A model generated the notes under the pieces. It did not search any database, was not told the origin of the DNA, and saw only the letters and a list, made by a program, of their open reading frames with translations. From assembly GCA_026390595.1 (NCBI GenBank), contig JAPLFQ010000025.1:124001-188000 (forward strand): a stretch of DNA of 64,000 nt. Direction: 5' to 3'. Source of the stretch: Ignavibacteriales bacterium. GTDB lineage: Bacteria; Bacteroidota; Ignavibacteria; UBA10030. The position numbers and the translations under genes are program-made. Of the stretch, positions 17,879 to 29,300 are shown in pieces (position 1 is the stretch's first letter; the number at the start of each line of letters is the position of its first letter).

Positions 17879-19248
17879 GCGGACGCTTCCTCGGAACGCC
17901 ATTGCTTCGGGACGAGCCGCAGAAGCATGGACCAGTTGATGGTCAGATTCTCCCGGGCGGTCCTGAATGTGAGGTAGAGGCCCATGATTCCGATGATGAT
18001 GTTGGCAGACCACATACCGAACCAGGGGTCGATAAACCCGCGGTCGGCCAGCTTCTCACCACCGATGAGGCATGACCAATAGAGGAGGAAGAACCCGAGG
18101 CTCAGGCTGGCAGCGACGCCGAAGGTCCCTCGCCTCGCCATGATGCCGAGCGGCGCTCCGATCAGTACGAACACGATGCAAGCAAACGGGATCGAATATT
18201 TCTTGTATATTTCGACGGAGTATTCGTGAATCCGTCGGGCGAAGTAGCCTGCGCGTGCCTGTTCACCTTCAAGCGATGACGAGAGTGATGCCATCCGGGC
18301 CTCAGCTCCTGTGATCGGATCTCCAAGGTACAGAGCCTGGAAGTCCGGGCTCCTTTTCGGGTTATACACGGCGTCAAGTTCACGTTGCACAAGGGCGGCA
18401 ATATGGGCCCGTGATGTATCGAGAAGTTGGCGGAGACTGTCGACAATCGTCGTCATGGCAGAGGCACTCAGCTCACGGTCGCCCCGTGAGAAAGCACTCT
18501 CCTGCGAGCGCTGAAAATCGAACCCCTCGGCGTTCATTGCAATCCGGTGCTTTTCGAAACGGATCTTCCGGTACTGGTTGAAATCGGCCATGCTCAGCTC
18601 GTGGATCTCCCCGTCATAAAGATCCATGATCAACTTCTGGTAGTCCGGCGAGAACGACACTGTTCCGTGGTCCGCTGTGACGGTCGTGCTGACCGCGCTG
18701 TTGGTATAATCAAAGATCGTCACTCCTTCGAGGTCGTTGGTGTGTTCGAAGGTTTTCCGCACCAGGATGCTGTATCCCTGAATCTCGCGGGGATCCGAAA
18801 ACATGCCGGGCATGATCGAGAATGTCGGTTTCTTCCGATAGATGTCGGTCATCAGCATCTTTGCGCGGTGGTTGGCATCGGGGAGCACCCTGTTGTTGAA
18901 GAGCACCAGAAGGTAGCAGAGAAGCATCGAAAGAAGGAATACCGGGGCGACCATCCTGTACAGGCTTATCCCGCTCGCTCGCATCGCCGTGATCTCGTTC
19001 CCCGATGAGAGATTGCCGAACGCCATGAGCGTGGCGACAAGCACGGCCATCGGGACGGCGAGAACGAGCATCCACGCGAGGTTCATGACGATCAGCTCGG
19101 CGATGACGCCGGCGCTCAGCCCCTTCCCCGCCAACTGGTCCATCTTCTGCATGACAAACTGCAGCAGAAAAATGAAGACAAGGACGGAGACTGAAAATAA
19201 GAAAGGGGTTACGTGCCGCTGCAGAATATGGCGTGAAAGAATGGACAT
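17875..19248 (-). CDS. LptF/LptG family permease (first of pair)
   Basis: Partner LPS-export permease of 457 residues from the ATG at 19248 (MSILSRHILQRHVTPFLFS). It has an N-terminal helix, two further helices around residues 60-120 with the family's GNEITAMRASGISLYRM segment, a long periplasmic domain that is larger than in its neighbour and includes a coiled-coil-like insertion (SAMTTIVDSLRQLLDTSRAH), and C-terminal helices beginning IPFACIVFVLIGAPLGI. The conserved short loop before the last helices (PLGIMARRG) is present. It is the first gene of a two-gene minus-strand operon. Confidence 0.88.
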   Translation of the reverse strand: MSILSRHILQRHVTPFLFSVSVLVFIFLLQFVMQKMDQLAGKGLSAGVIAELIVMNLAWMLVLAVPMAVLVATLMAFGNLSSGNEITAMRASGISLYRMVAPVFLLSMLLCYLLVLFNNRVLPDANHRAKMLMTDIYRKKPTFSIMPGMFSDPREIQGYSILVRKTFEHTNDLEGVTIFDYTNSAVSTTVTADHGTVSFSPDYQKLIMDLYDGEIHELSMADFNQYRKIRFEKHRIAMNAEGFDFQRSQESAFSRGDRELSASAMTTIVDSLRQLLDTSRAHIAALVQRELDAVYNPKRSPDFQALYLGDPITGAEARMASLSSSLEGEQARAGYFARRIHEYSVEIYKKYSIPFACIVFVLIGAPLGIMARRGTFGVAASLSLGFFLLYWSCLIGGEKLADRGFIDPWFGMWSANIIIGIMGLYLTFRTARENLTINWSMLLRLVPKQWRSEEASA

Positions 19249-19363
19249 ACTATTGGAAATATACTCAGAATGGTCTCTGATTACAAGTGACGTCGTGTCG
19301 GCTCTGCAGGCGTCGCAGGTGCGTATTCCTGAATCGTCCCCGGCGCAGAGCACAAGGGTTTGG

Positions 19364-19394
19364 TTGATTTGCTCTGTGGCTTTGTGTATCTTAG
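19364..19394 (+). promoter_or_regulatory. Bacteroidota-type promoter candidate for pdxH
   Basis: TTG at 19364-19366, a 20-base spacer and TATCTTAG at 19387-19394 (one mismatch from TAnnTTTG), about 50 bases before the pdxH ATG and between divergent genes. Confidence 0.45.
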
Positions 19395-19443
19395 CGTCAA
19401 AGATTTCACGAGGAACTCCAACGAATCAACGAGCCGTCGTTTC

Positions 19444-20088
19444 ATGAACCTTGATGACCTTGGGCGCCTGCGAAAAGAATACTCACGCCACGCCCTGAGC
19501 GAATCGGACGTTGATCTTGATCCGCTTGTGCAGTTCAGCTGCTGGTTCCAGGAATCGCTGCGTGCCCTCGTGCCGGAGCCGAACGCGATGGCTCTCGCCA
19601 CTGCGACAGAAGAAGGGAAGCCCTCGGTTCGCATGGTTCTTCTCAAGGGATACGATGAGCGGGGTTTCGTCTTCTATACAAACTATGAGGGAAGAAAATC
19701 CTCCGAGCTCTTCAGAAACCCGAACGCAGCGCTGCTCTTCTTCTGGGTTGAACTCGAACGGCAGATTCGTATCGAAGGGACCGTGGAAAAAACTTCACGC
19801 GGGGAATCGGAGGAGTACTTCAAGGCACGGCCTCTCGAGAGCCGGCTCGGCGCATGGGCGTCGAGACAGAGTGCGGTGATTCCCGGCCGGAGTGACCTGG
19901 AGCAGAAGGTCCTCGATTTGAAAGAGCGTTATGCCGGCCGTGAGGTTCCGGTGCCTCCTTTCTGGGGAGGGTTTCGTCTGCTGCCACAGGTATTTGAGTT
20001 CTGGCAGGGGCGGGAAAACCGGCTCCATGACCGCATCCGGTATTCCCTGCAGGGGGGTGTCTGGGTGATCGAGCGGCTCTCTCCGTAA
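19444..20088 (+). CDS. pdxH: Pyridoxamine/pyridoxine 5'-phosphate oxidase
   Basis: FMN-dependent oxidase that makes pyridoxal 5'-phosphate, the cofactor used by several enzymes of this window (the KamA-like enzyme, the DegT aminotransferase). From the ATG at 19444 it is 214 residues, the normal length. Characteristic blocks are PNAMALATATEEGKPSVRMV, LLKGYDERGFVFYTNYEGRK (FMN site), LESRLGAWASRQS, PPFWGGFRL and the C-terminal RENRLHDRIRY. A longer in-frame start at 19360 overlaps the promoter candidate and adds residues not found in the family. It is transcribed divergently from the Lpt pair. Confidence 0.96.
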   Translation: MNLDDLGRLRKEYSRHALSESDVDLDPLVQFSCWFQESLRALVPEPNAMALATATEEGKPSVRMVLLKGYDERGFVFYTNYEGRKSSELFRNPNAALLFFWVELERQIRIEGTVEKTSRGESEEYFKARPLESRLGAWASRQSAVIPGRSDLEQKVLDLKERYAGREVPVPPFWGGFRLLPQVFEFWQGRENRLHDRIRYSLQGGVWVIERLSP

Positions 20089-20139
20089 ACGAATTCCAAT
20101 GACCTCTTCAAGTGATAGCGTCCTAATGATGGATCGGTA

Positions 20140-23100
20140 GTGGATTACCTCGCTGGGGCCCGCATACTCCTGCTGATCGCCTTGATCAGCGCGTTTGTTC
20201 TTCTCGCCAGGCGCCTTTCCCGCGCTCTCCTTCCGTCCTTTGTGCTCATCGCAATCGGCTTCGTGCTCCTCCTGCTGGACCTCGTCCTCCGCCCGACTAT
20301 GGAGGGGGGGCTCTTCTTGGGGGCGAGTGGATTGCCGAACTCCGCAGCTCTTGTACTATTCTATCTCGCGAAGATCGCCGGGTTGGTGGTTCTCCTCTTT
20401 GGGCTCTACGGAGTCCACCGGGTTATGGTCGCGGTGTCCGCCCCGGAAGAGATCCAGCGGCAGCAGCGGGTCATCAGCGTCGCCCTCGCGGAGAGTGAGA
20501 AGCGGTACCGTCAGTTTTTCGAGGAAGACCTTTCCGGGAATTTTATCGCCGACCGCCAGGGGAAGATTCTCGCCTGCAATCCCTCGTTCGCTTCCATGTT
20601 CGGGTACGTCTCCGTGCTGGAGGTCATGAATTCGGAGGGAACGAACTTCTATGAGAGCCCCCGGGCATTTGAGAACTTTACGGAGCTGCTGCGCGAACAC
20701 CGGCAACTGAAGCACTTTCAGATGATCATGCGGCGGAAGGATGAAAGCCGCATCTACGTCGTGGCGAGCATCACGGGCGAGTTCGATGACGAGAATGATC
20801 TCGTGCAGATCCAGGGATTTGTTCTCGACGAAACCGACAGAGTGATGATCGAGCAGACGCTTCGCAACAGCGTTGAACAATTCCGGCAGGTATTCGAAGA
20901 AGGGCCGGTGGGCATGATGCTCGTGAAACTCGACGGAGAGATACTGAAAGTCAACAAGGCGTTCTGCGCCATGGTGGGATATTCCGAACCCGAGCTCCGG
21001 AGAATCACTTTTGACGGCATCACGCATCACGAGGATGTCGGGAAGGACGTTGAGCGCATCCAGCTTCTCGCGAAGGCGGAGATTGCCAATTACCGGACGG
21101 AGAAACGCTTCCTTACGCAGAAGGGAGACGTGATCTGGGGACTTTTGACCGTGTCTGTTGTCAGAGAAGCTGATGGGACTCCGTTGTACGCCGTACGCAT
21201 CATCGAGGACATCACGGCGCGCAAACGCGGCGAAGAGGAACTGGAACAATCGCTCTCTGTCCTGCGCGCGACGCTGGAATCGTCGACGGATGGCATTCTT
21301 GTCGTGGACGAGACTGGCCGGGTTGTGAACTACAACCGGAAATTCGTCGAGATGTGGAAGATCCCTCAAAGGATCATGCTCGAACGAGATGAAAACATTA
21401 CGATCGCCTCGATGCTCGAACAGGTCGAGGATTATCGTGACTTTCAGGAGACGCTGAGGGCCGTGTACGCTCAACCCGAGATGGAAAGCTTCGACATCCT
21501 TGGATTGAAAGATGGAAGGATCGTGGAACGCTATTCAAAGCCGCAGAAGATCGGGGGAAAGACGGTCGGGAGGGTCTGGAGTTTTCGGGACGTGACCCAG
21601 CGGCTCCGGTCGGAGGAGGAACGGCGGACATCGGAGGAAAAATACCGAGCCCTTTTCGAGGAATCAAAAGACGTGGTCTTCATCAGCACGCCAGATGGAA
21701 AATTCCTCGACATCAACCCGGCTGGAGTGGAGCTCTTTGGATATTCCAGCAAAGAAGAATTACTTGAGGTCGATATTGCTCATGACGTGTACATCGACTC
21801 CGAAGCGAGGATGAGAGCCGGCGAGTTGCTCGCCGAGCAGGGGTATCTGAAAGAGCATCTGACACAGGCGAGAACGAAAGACGGGCGGAAGCTCATGGTC
21901 CTGGAGACCACGACGGCGGTCCGGGATCTGTCGGGCAACGTGATTGCCTACCGCGGCATTCTCCGCGACGTGACAGAACAACACCGGCTCGAGGAGCAAT
22001 TGCGCCAGGTCCAGCGGATGGAAAGTGTCGGCACGCTGGCGGGGGGCATCGCTCATGATTTTAACAACATCCTTTCGATTGCAATCGGATACCTCGCGCG
22101 CTTCGAGAAGCAGGGAACCGATCCCGCGTCGCAGGCCCACACTGTCGATTCCATCCGCAAGGCGCTCGCGCGCGGAACCGGATTGGTCCAGCAACTCCTG
22201 ACATTTGCCCGAAAGACCAGCGGTGTCCAGGAAGCCGTCCGCGTGAATGAGCTCGTCCAGGAATTGACCGTATTGGTGACCGAAGCGTTTCCTTCGAGCA
22301 TCCGGTTTGATGTCACGCTTGGAGCGAACGTTCCTCTGCTTCTCGCCGATCCTGGTCAACTGCAACAGGCGATGATGAACCTCTGCATCAACGCGCGGGA
22401 CGCTATGATCGATGGTCCGGTTGGGAAAAAGGCTGGAGGGACGCTGACGATCGAAACCGCTCGCGCGCAGGGGAGCGGCCTCACCGGCCGATTCCCCGCT
22501 GCTGTGGAAAAAGAGTATGTGCTCATCCGCGTTCAGGATACGGGGGTTGGTATGGATGAGGCGACGAAGGGGAGAATGTTCGAGCCTTTTTTCACGACCA
22601 AGCCCCCAGGGAAGGGAACAGGATTGGGTCTCTCGGTCGTCTATGGTGTTGTAGACGGCCATCGCGGATTCATTGACGTGGAGACTGAACCGGGAACAGG
22701 AACGTCGATCTCTTTGTACTTTCCCGTCGTGCCTGTCGAGGAACATGTTTCTTCCGAAGACCTCTATCAGGAGCCGGTGCAGGGCTCAGGCGAAACGGTG
22801 CTGCTGGTTGAAGACGAAGAGATGCTGCTCGATCTCCTTCAAGCACTCCTTGAAGAGAATGGATACCGCGTGCTGACAGCAAAGGATGGCATGGAAGCCG
22901 TGGACGTGTACACGGCACACGGAAATGAAATCAGTATTGTGCTTTCCGATATGGGTTTGCCAAAACTCGGAGGCTGGGAAGCTTTTCGCAGGATGAAAGT
23001 AATGAATCCCCAAATTCGGTGTATCCTCGCGAGCGGGTACTTCGATCCGGATCTCAGAATGGACATGATCAAGGAAGGCGCGATCGATTTCGTTCAGAAG

Positions 23101-23178
23101 CCGTACGTGCCGAACATAATTCTTGCGCGCATCTACGACGCCATTCACGACGGAAACGGAAGCCCGCCGCAGAAATAG
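20140..23178 (+). CDS. Hybrid sensor histidine kinase with four PAS domains and a receiver
   Basis: Signal-transducing kinase of 1012 residues. Order: membrane helices in residues 1-105; PAS domains at about 120-235, 245-360, 370-490 and 500-620 (each opening with a YRQFFEE / FRQVFEE / LRATLES / YRALFEE type helix); a dimerisation domain with phospho-accepting His639 in GGIAHDFNN; an ATPase domain with QDTGVGMDE and [11 protein letters not shown]; and a C-terminal receiver with phospho-accepting Asp937 in LSDMGLP. The kinase core resembles NtrB-like cytosolic PAS kinases. The start is a GTG. It lies directly upstream of sprA and one gene from porX; whether it signals to the secretion system is not shown. 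Confidence 0.92.
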   Translation: MDYLAGARILLLIALISAFVLLARRLSRALLPSFVLIAIGFVLLLLDLVLRPTMEGGLFLGASGLPNSAALVLFYLAKIAGLVVLLFGLYGVHRVMVAVSAPEEIQRQQRVISVALAESEKRYRQFFEEDLSGNFIADRQGKILACNPSFASMFGYVSVLEVMNSEGTNFYESPRAFENFTELLREHRQLKHFQMIMRRKDESRIYVVASITGEFDDENDLVQIQGFVLDETDRVMIEQTLRNSVEQFRQVFEEGPVGMMLVKLDGEILKVNKAFCAMVGYSEPELRRITFDGITHHEDVGKDVERIQLLAKAEIANYRTEKRFLTQKGDVIWGLLTVSVVREADGTPLYAVRIIEDITARKRGEEELEQSLSVLRATLESSTDGILVVDETGRVVNYNRKFVEMWKIPQRIMLERDENITIASMLEQVEDYRDFQETLRAVYAQPEMESFDILGLKDGRIVERYSKPQKIGGKTVGRVWSFRDVTQRLRSEEERRTSEEKYRALFEESKDVVFISTPDGKFLDINPAGVELFGYSSKEELLEVDIAHDVYIDSEARMRAGELLAEQGYLKEHLTQARTKDGRKLMVLETTTAVRDLSGNVIAYRGILRDVTEQHRLEEQLRQVQRMESVGTLAGGIAHDFNNILSIAIGYLARFEKQGTDPASQAHTVDSIRKALARGTGLVQQLLTFARKTSGVQEAVRVNELVQELTVLVTEAFPSSIRFDVTLGANVPLLLADPGQLQQAMMNLCINARDAMIDGPVGKKAGGTLTIETARAQGSGLTGRFPAAVEKEYVLIRVQDTGVGMDEATKGRMFEPFFTTKPPGKGTGLGLSVVYGVVDGHRGFIDVETEPGTGTSISLYFPVVPVEEHVSSEDLYQEPVQGSGETVLLVEDEEMLLDLLQALLEENGYRVLTAKDGMEAVDVYTAHGNEISIVLSDMGLPKLGGWEAFRRMKVMNPQIRCILASGYFDPDLRMDMIKEGAIDFVQKPYVPNIILARIYDAIHDGNGSPPQK

Positions 23179-23208
23179 TGCGGCCGTGAGCTCTGGATCA
23201 AAAGAAAC

Positions 23209-23239
23209 TTGCTATTGTTCTTCCTTTTCTTTAAGTTTT
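23209..23239 (+). promoter_or_regulatory. Bacteroidota-type promoter candidate for sprA
   Basis: TTG at 23209-23211, a 20-base spacer, TAAGTTTT at 23232-23239 (one mismatch from TAnnTTTG). It is about 130 bases upstream of the sprA start, leaving a long leader in which I see no riboswitch. Confidence 0.4.
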
Positions 23240-23371
23240 CACCAGCCCATCAGGGCGTTTTGTTCACGTCAACGGACGGAGATTTATCGATTCATTCGCT
23301 ACCATACCAGTGCATTGATTCCTCGAGAGTAAGTTCTCGTGGTCACTTACTGACACATCTCGTAGAGCGGC

Positions 23372-26300
23372 GTGAGACAAGGTAGCGAGTTACGGAGTCC
23401 GAAGACGTCGGGCAGGCAAAGTCTGTCCCTTGGCAGACTGATGGGTGGTGCTGCAGCACTCATCCTTGCGCTTTTTTCCCTCGCTTCATCCCTTATTCCT
23501 GAAACGAATTCATTTGCCGCACCCCTCGCCGCATTGCCGCGCGAGAAAGCAGAAGTACTCGCTGCATCGCCGGGAAGTTCCCCCGTTCTTCAGGATACCA
23601 CACGGCGTCGGCCGGCAGGCACGATGTCGCGCCGTGCCCGCGCGCTGGAAAAGAGATCGCAATCGGTCGACACGACCGACGTCACCAAATCAGCTGCCCG
23701 AATCCTCGAAGCGATCAAAGCACTGCCGCGTGACTCTTCCGCAAGGCTCGCCTTTCAGCATGTCCGGCGGGATGAGCAGGTCGTGAACCTGCTGAGCCGT
23801 CCAAGCCATGCTCTCTACCTTCCCGATCCGATGATCATCCGCACACAACAGACTTTGGATTCCACGAGGCTGGAATACCGTGTGCGGCGGCTCTATGGGA
23901 CCATGGATACACGGATTCCCCAGACGTTCACGCTCGATGAGTACCGCGAACTCAGGTTGCGGCAGACGATTCGGAAGAACTGGGAGGCGAAAGCCCACGC
24001 GTATGAATTGGAAACGGACAAGAAGAAAGGGCTCGGCGATCTCTTCGGTTCGGTGACCAATATCGAGATCCCGGTCCCCAAAAACCCCATTTTCAGCATC
24101 TTCGGTCCGAACATCATCCGCATCCAGATCAACGGCGCGGTGGATATCCACGGTGCATTCCGGAATACTGCATCGGACCTGTTCCTCAACAACCCGCTGG
24201 CGCAGAGCCGCAGCGAACCCGATTTCAGCCAGGAGGTGCAGGTAAACGTCAAGGGCCAGATTGGCGACAAGCTGACACTCGATGCAGACTGGAACACCCA
24301 GCGTCAGTTTGAGTACGAAAACCAGCTGAAGGTTCATTACAAAGGGTATGACGACGACATCATTCAGAGCGTCGAGGCCGGAAACGTCTCGCTGACGACG
24401 AACTCCTCTTTCATTTCCAGCAGTTCGGCCCTGTTTGGAATCAAAGCGGGATTCCAGATCGGCCCGTTGAAGCTGACGACGGTCGCTTCGCAGAAGAAAG
24501 GCCAGATCAAAGCGCTTTCGGTCTCGGGAGGTGGCAAGCCGACGCCGTTCGAGAGGCGGGCGACAGACTACTCGACAGACTACTACTTTATCGACACCAG
24601 CTACATTGCCTGGTTCGATTCAGCCTACATCAATATTCCGCCGGTCGTGAACCTGCGGAAAGAAATACGTGACCTCGAGGTGTGGGTTACCCGCATCGGG
24701 AATGAAGATCCGAACGAGCGCGACGTCGTCGCGTTCATGGACCAGAATCAAGTTCTGACGAAACAGGGTGATCCGGCTGCCCGAAGGCAGGAATATGACA
24801 TGGTGCCTGGTGAAGTCGAGGTTGGAAGGTTCATTCGACTCGATCCCAACTCAGACTACACCTATCATCAGTACGCCGGCTACATCACGCTCAACCGTTC
24901 GCTGCAGACCGAGCAGGCGATCGCAGTGGCATATGCGCTTCCAGATCCGACCAATCCGCAGAAGAGCGTCAGCGTGGGTAATTTCGGGTCCCGCGACACT
25001 GCGAAAACATCCAAGCTCGTCATGAAACTCGTCCGCCCGCAGAAACTCGGCCCGCAGTACAAAACGGCCTGGCGGATGATGATGAAAAACGTCTATCCGT
25101 TGGGCGGCCGCGGTATCAAGAAAGAAGGATTCGAACTCAAGCTCGTCTACGAAGTACCCGGCAAGGAACCTCAGGACAACATCCTGGGCTTGTTCAATCT
25201 TCTCGAGGTCTTTGGCCTCGACCGGTACGGCGAACAACCCGGCTCGCCGCCTGACGGCAAGTTCGACTATGCACCGCTTCTTACCATCAACGAAAGCAGG
25301 GGAGAATTGATCTTCCCGCGTGCGGAGCCCTTCCTGGATGGAGTCCGGAAGTTCTTCCTGTCGAAGGGGCTGTCGGTCGCCCAGGCCGACTCGTTCGCGT
25401 TCAGGGAAGTGTATGACACGACGTTCAATGGTGCATCGAACAGCCAGAGGAACAAGTTCCTGATCCGCGGGTCAACCTCGTCATCGATGGCCTCGACGTA
25501 TCAGATCGGCTTCAACACGGTGGAAGGAAGCGTCAAAGTTGTTGTCAACGGCAATCAGGCTGTTCTCAACACCGACTATTCCGTCGACTATATCTCAGGA
25601 CAGGTGACGATTAAGAACCAGGCCCTGCTGGTCCCCGGCGCAAATCTCCAGATCCAGTACGAAGCGAACGACCTCTTGCAGCTCGCGTCCAAATCGCTTC
25701 TTGGAGCGCGCGGCGAATTGAACCTGGGGAAGAACTCTTCCTTCGGTTTCACGGTCATGAATCTGAGTCAGCAGTCCCTCAGCGATAAAATCCGACTGGG
25801 TGAGGAACCAATCAGCAATACCATCCTGGGCCTGGACGGAGGCACGACGTTTGACCTTGACTTCCTGACGCGGGCTGTGAACTGGCTGCCGGGCGTCCAG
25901 ACGAATGCCGTCTCCAACATCTCCGTCAAGGGGGAAGCGGCGTATATGAGCCCGAATCCGAATACGCGCACAAGCCCGATCTCCACTGACCATGGTGCGT
26001 CAGTCGCGTACATCGATGACTTCGAGGGGTCCCGGAAAACCATTCCGCTCGCCACCCAATATGGGGCATGGCGTGACGCCAGCGTGCCCGAGTTCATCTC
26101 GACGCTGGATACTCCGCTGAAGCTGACGAGTCAGGCGAAGATGGAATACAAGGCCAAGCTCGTTTGGTATACTGTGCAGCCAAGCGATGTGTCTGCCACG
26201 CAGATCTGGCCCAACAAGAGCGTTCGCGCAGGCCAGGACCAGGTAACGGTGCTGAACCTCTGGTACCGCCCGAATGAACGTGCGGCGTACAACTACTCCA

Positions 26301-29300
26301 TGGATCTCGATACAAAGCTCAGAGCGAATCATCAGAAGACCTGGGCAGGTATCCAGAGGCTGCTTGGATCTACCGCGACGAACCTTCTCGATGAAAATAT
26401 CAACTTCATCGAACTGTGGGTGCATCTCAACAAGGTACAAAGCACCGTGAAGCTCAACATCGACCTTGGGCTTATCAGCGAGGACGTCATCCCCAACAAC
26501 CGGCTCGATACGGAAGACGGTCTCGACGGCGGGATCAAGAACGGAATTCTCCGGCCCGGGGAAGACATTGGTATTGACGGATACAGCAATGACCAGGAGA
26601 AAATCCAATACCATGATTTCATCACAAGATATCCGGAGTATGCCGAAGATCCGTCCGGCGATGATTGGGTAAGGCCGAATCCGCAGTCCCTGGATCCCAA
26701 TGACTACAGGGGAATCAACGGGACGGAAAATAACGCGCAGAGCGATGTCGGCCGCTTCCCCGACTCGGAAGATCTGAACCGGAACAACAACGTCGACAGG
26801 ACGAATAGTTATTTCGAATACGAGCTCTCCCTCGACACGCTGAGCAACGATTTTCGCCAGTTCGTCACCGGCGGGAACAACGGGTGGTACCAGGTACGCA
26901 TTCCCCTCAATGGCTTCAAACGCAGCATCGGTGACCCCTCGTTCGGCACTGTTGAAGCGATGCGTGTCTGGCTGACGGGCGCCCAGGACGAGACGCTGAT
27001 CCGGATCGCGGAATTCAACCTTGTCGGAAACCAGTGGGAAGAACTCGTGAAGAACGACAGCACGTTCAGGGTGAGCGTCGTGAACATCGAGGACAACCCG
27101 AACTATGTGTCGCCGTCGTCGCTCCCTAGGCAAAGAGATCCAAATCAACCGGACCAGGTCATTCTCCTGAACGAGCAATCCCTCAACCTGATCGTCAATG
27201 GCCTGAAGGACGGAGAATCGCGTCAGTCCATCAAGCGATTCCCCACGCGGCCGCTGGATCTGTTCAGCTACCGGGCGATGCAGATGTTCGTTCACGGCGA
27301 CGAGCGCCCCGGGACGCGCATCCACTACAACGATACGACGAACTATGATCTTGAACTCTTCCTCCGCTTTGGATCCGATTCCCTGAACTACTATGAATAC
27401 CGGGCGCCGATTCATGCCGGATGGGATCTGAACGATGTCAATATCAGTTTCGCAGAGATCACGGCGATCAAACAGTTCGGCCGTGACTCTCTCACCACTC
27501 TCAGTCCGAGAATTCCGGTCCCGGGTGGACCGCCCGGAGCGACCTATCAGGTTCGCGGGCTGCCAACGCTGACGAACATACGGCAAATTGTTGTCGGTGT
27601 TCAGAACCCTTCATTCAAAGGCCCGAGCGTCGTCACCACCGAAGTGTGGGTTAACGAACTCCGCCTTACCGATGTGGACAACACGCCCGGCTGGGCGTAC
27701 CGGTTCGATTCGTCTGTCAAGATCGCTGATATCGCGAACGTGACATTCAACATGACTCAGCGCGATGCGAACTTCCACTCGTTGGAAGACCGATTCGGCA
27801 CCCGTAATCAGGATCGCAATTGGGCTATCGCAGCTTCCGTTGCGTTCGAAAGATTCCTGCCGCAGAGCTGGGCGGGAACCGGACTCTCCTTTTCCTATTC
27901 ACGTTCGGAGCAGCTCCAGAATCCCAAATACATGCCGGGGACGGACATCCTCGTTGATCAGGCCTCACAGGTGGTCGCTGACGCCGAGCGGGCGAAGGGC
28001 ACCCCGGACGCAATCGTGCAGGGAAAAGCAGACTCCGTCCGTCTGCGCACACAGACGCTGAGCGTCTCGGAAACGTTTGCGCTTCCGAATATCAAACTCA
28101 ACGTCCCGGTCAACTCGTGGCTGGTGACAGAAACGATCAACAAGTTGTCGCTCTCGTATTCGTTCACACGGTCGTCGCAGCGAAGCCCCGTCACCGAATC
28201 TATGGAACAGTGGCAGTGGAATGCAAGGGCGGCCTACGGTCTCACATTCAGCGACCGGAACTTCATTTCTCCCTTCGCGCCATTCGGGGATTTCTTCCTG
28301 ACGAAGAGCTGGAAAGACCTCAAGATCTATTTCTCGCCGCGCAATTTCAACGTGTCTGCGTCCTTTGCGCGGGGACAGACGAAGGAGCAGGCGCGGGACC
28401 AGACTATCGCCAAACCAACAGTCCGGAACTTCGCCGCGGGCCGGTCAATGTCCTTCACGTGGCAGTTTACCGATGGGGGGCTGCTCAACCTGGGGACTGA
28501 ATATTCCCTTGATGTCCAGAGCACGCTGCTGAACTTCGAGACAGACGATTTCGGCCGCCAGCGGTCATTCTCGCAGATCATGTCTGAGATGTTTGGCAAG
28601 TCCAAGCTCATCGATTTTGGAAATGATCTGAACTACGGACAGTCCATCAATATCAATCCGAGGATTCTGATTCCTCCCATCCTCATGCTGGACCGGATAT
28701 TCTCTGTCTCGACACGCTATTCCGCGCGCTATGACTGGGTGAACAACCTTCAGGCAGGCAGCCTCGGGAAAGGCGCCGGTGCTGCAGGCAACGCAAGCCT
28801 GAACTTCGACGTCAATATGAAGGTTATCGGCGAGCAAATCTGGTCGCAGCAGCAGGGTGCGCCGGAAGCCGCAACCGACACGGGAAAAGGGAAGAGCGCA
28901 TTCAATCTGGCGAAGACGCTGGATCGTGCGTCGCGGGTCCTTTTCAAGACCACGATTTTCGATTTCGAAAAACTGAGCATGGCTTTCACGCAGCAAACGA
29001 GGACGCAGAACAGCGGCGTGATCGGCAGACCCGGATTCGCGAACATGTTCGGCCGCATCCCGTTTGTTGAGAGCTCACTCCCGGAGAATGGCCCATCGTT
29101 GATGTATCAGCTCGGGCTTTCCTCTGATCCTCACGGCGAGGTGATCGTCAAGGGCACCAACAAGTTCCCATTCATCGGCGGCTATACGATTCCAGGCATC
29201 CGTGCTCCGAACGGCAATCTTGTGGATCAGTATTCTCAGGCCAACAACTTAACCATGAGGACGAATCGTCCCTTGTGGGAAGGGGCGAGTATTGAGCTGA

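Noticed and set aside
26000-27586. 528-residue open frame on the minus strand
   Set aside because: It is antisense to the middle of sprA and has no motif or start signal.
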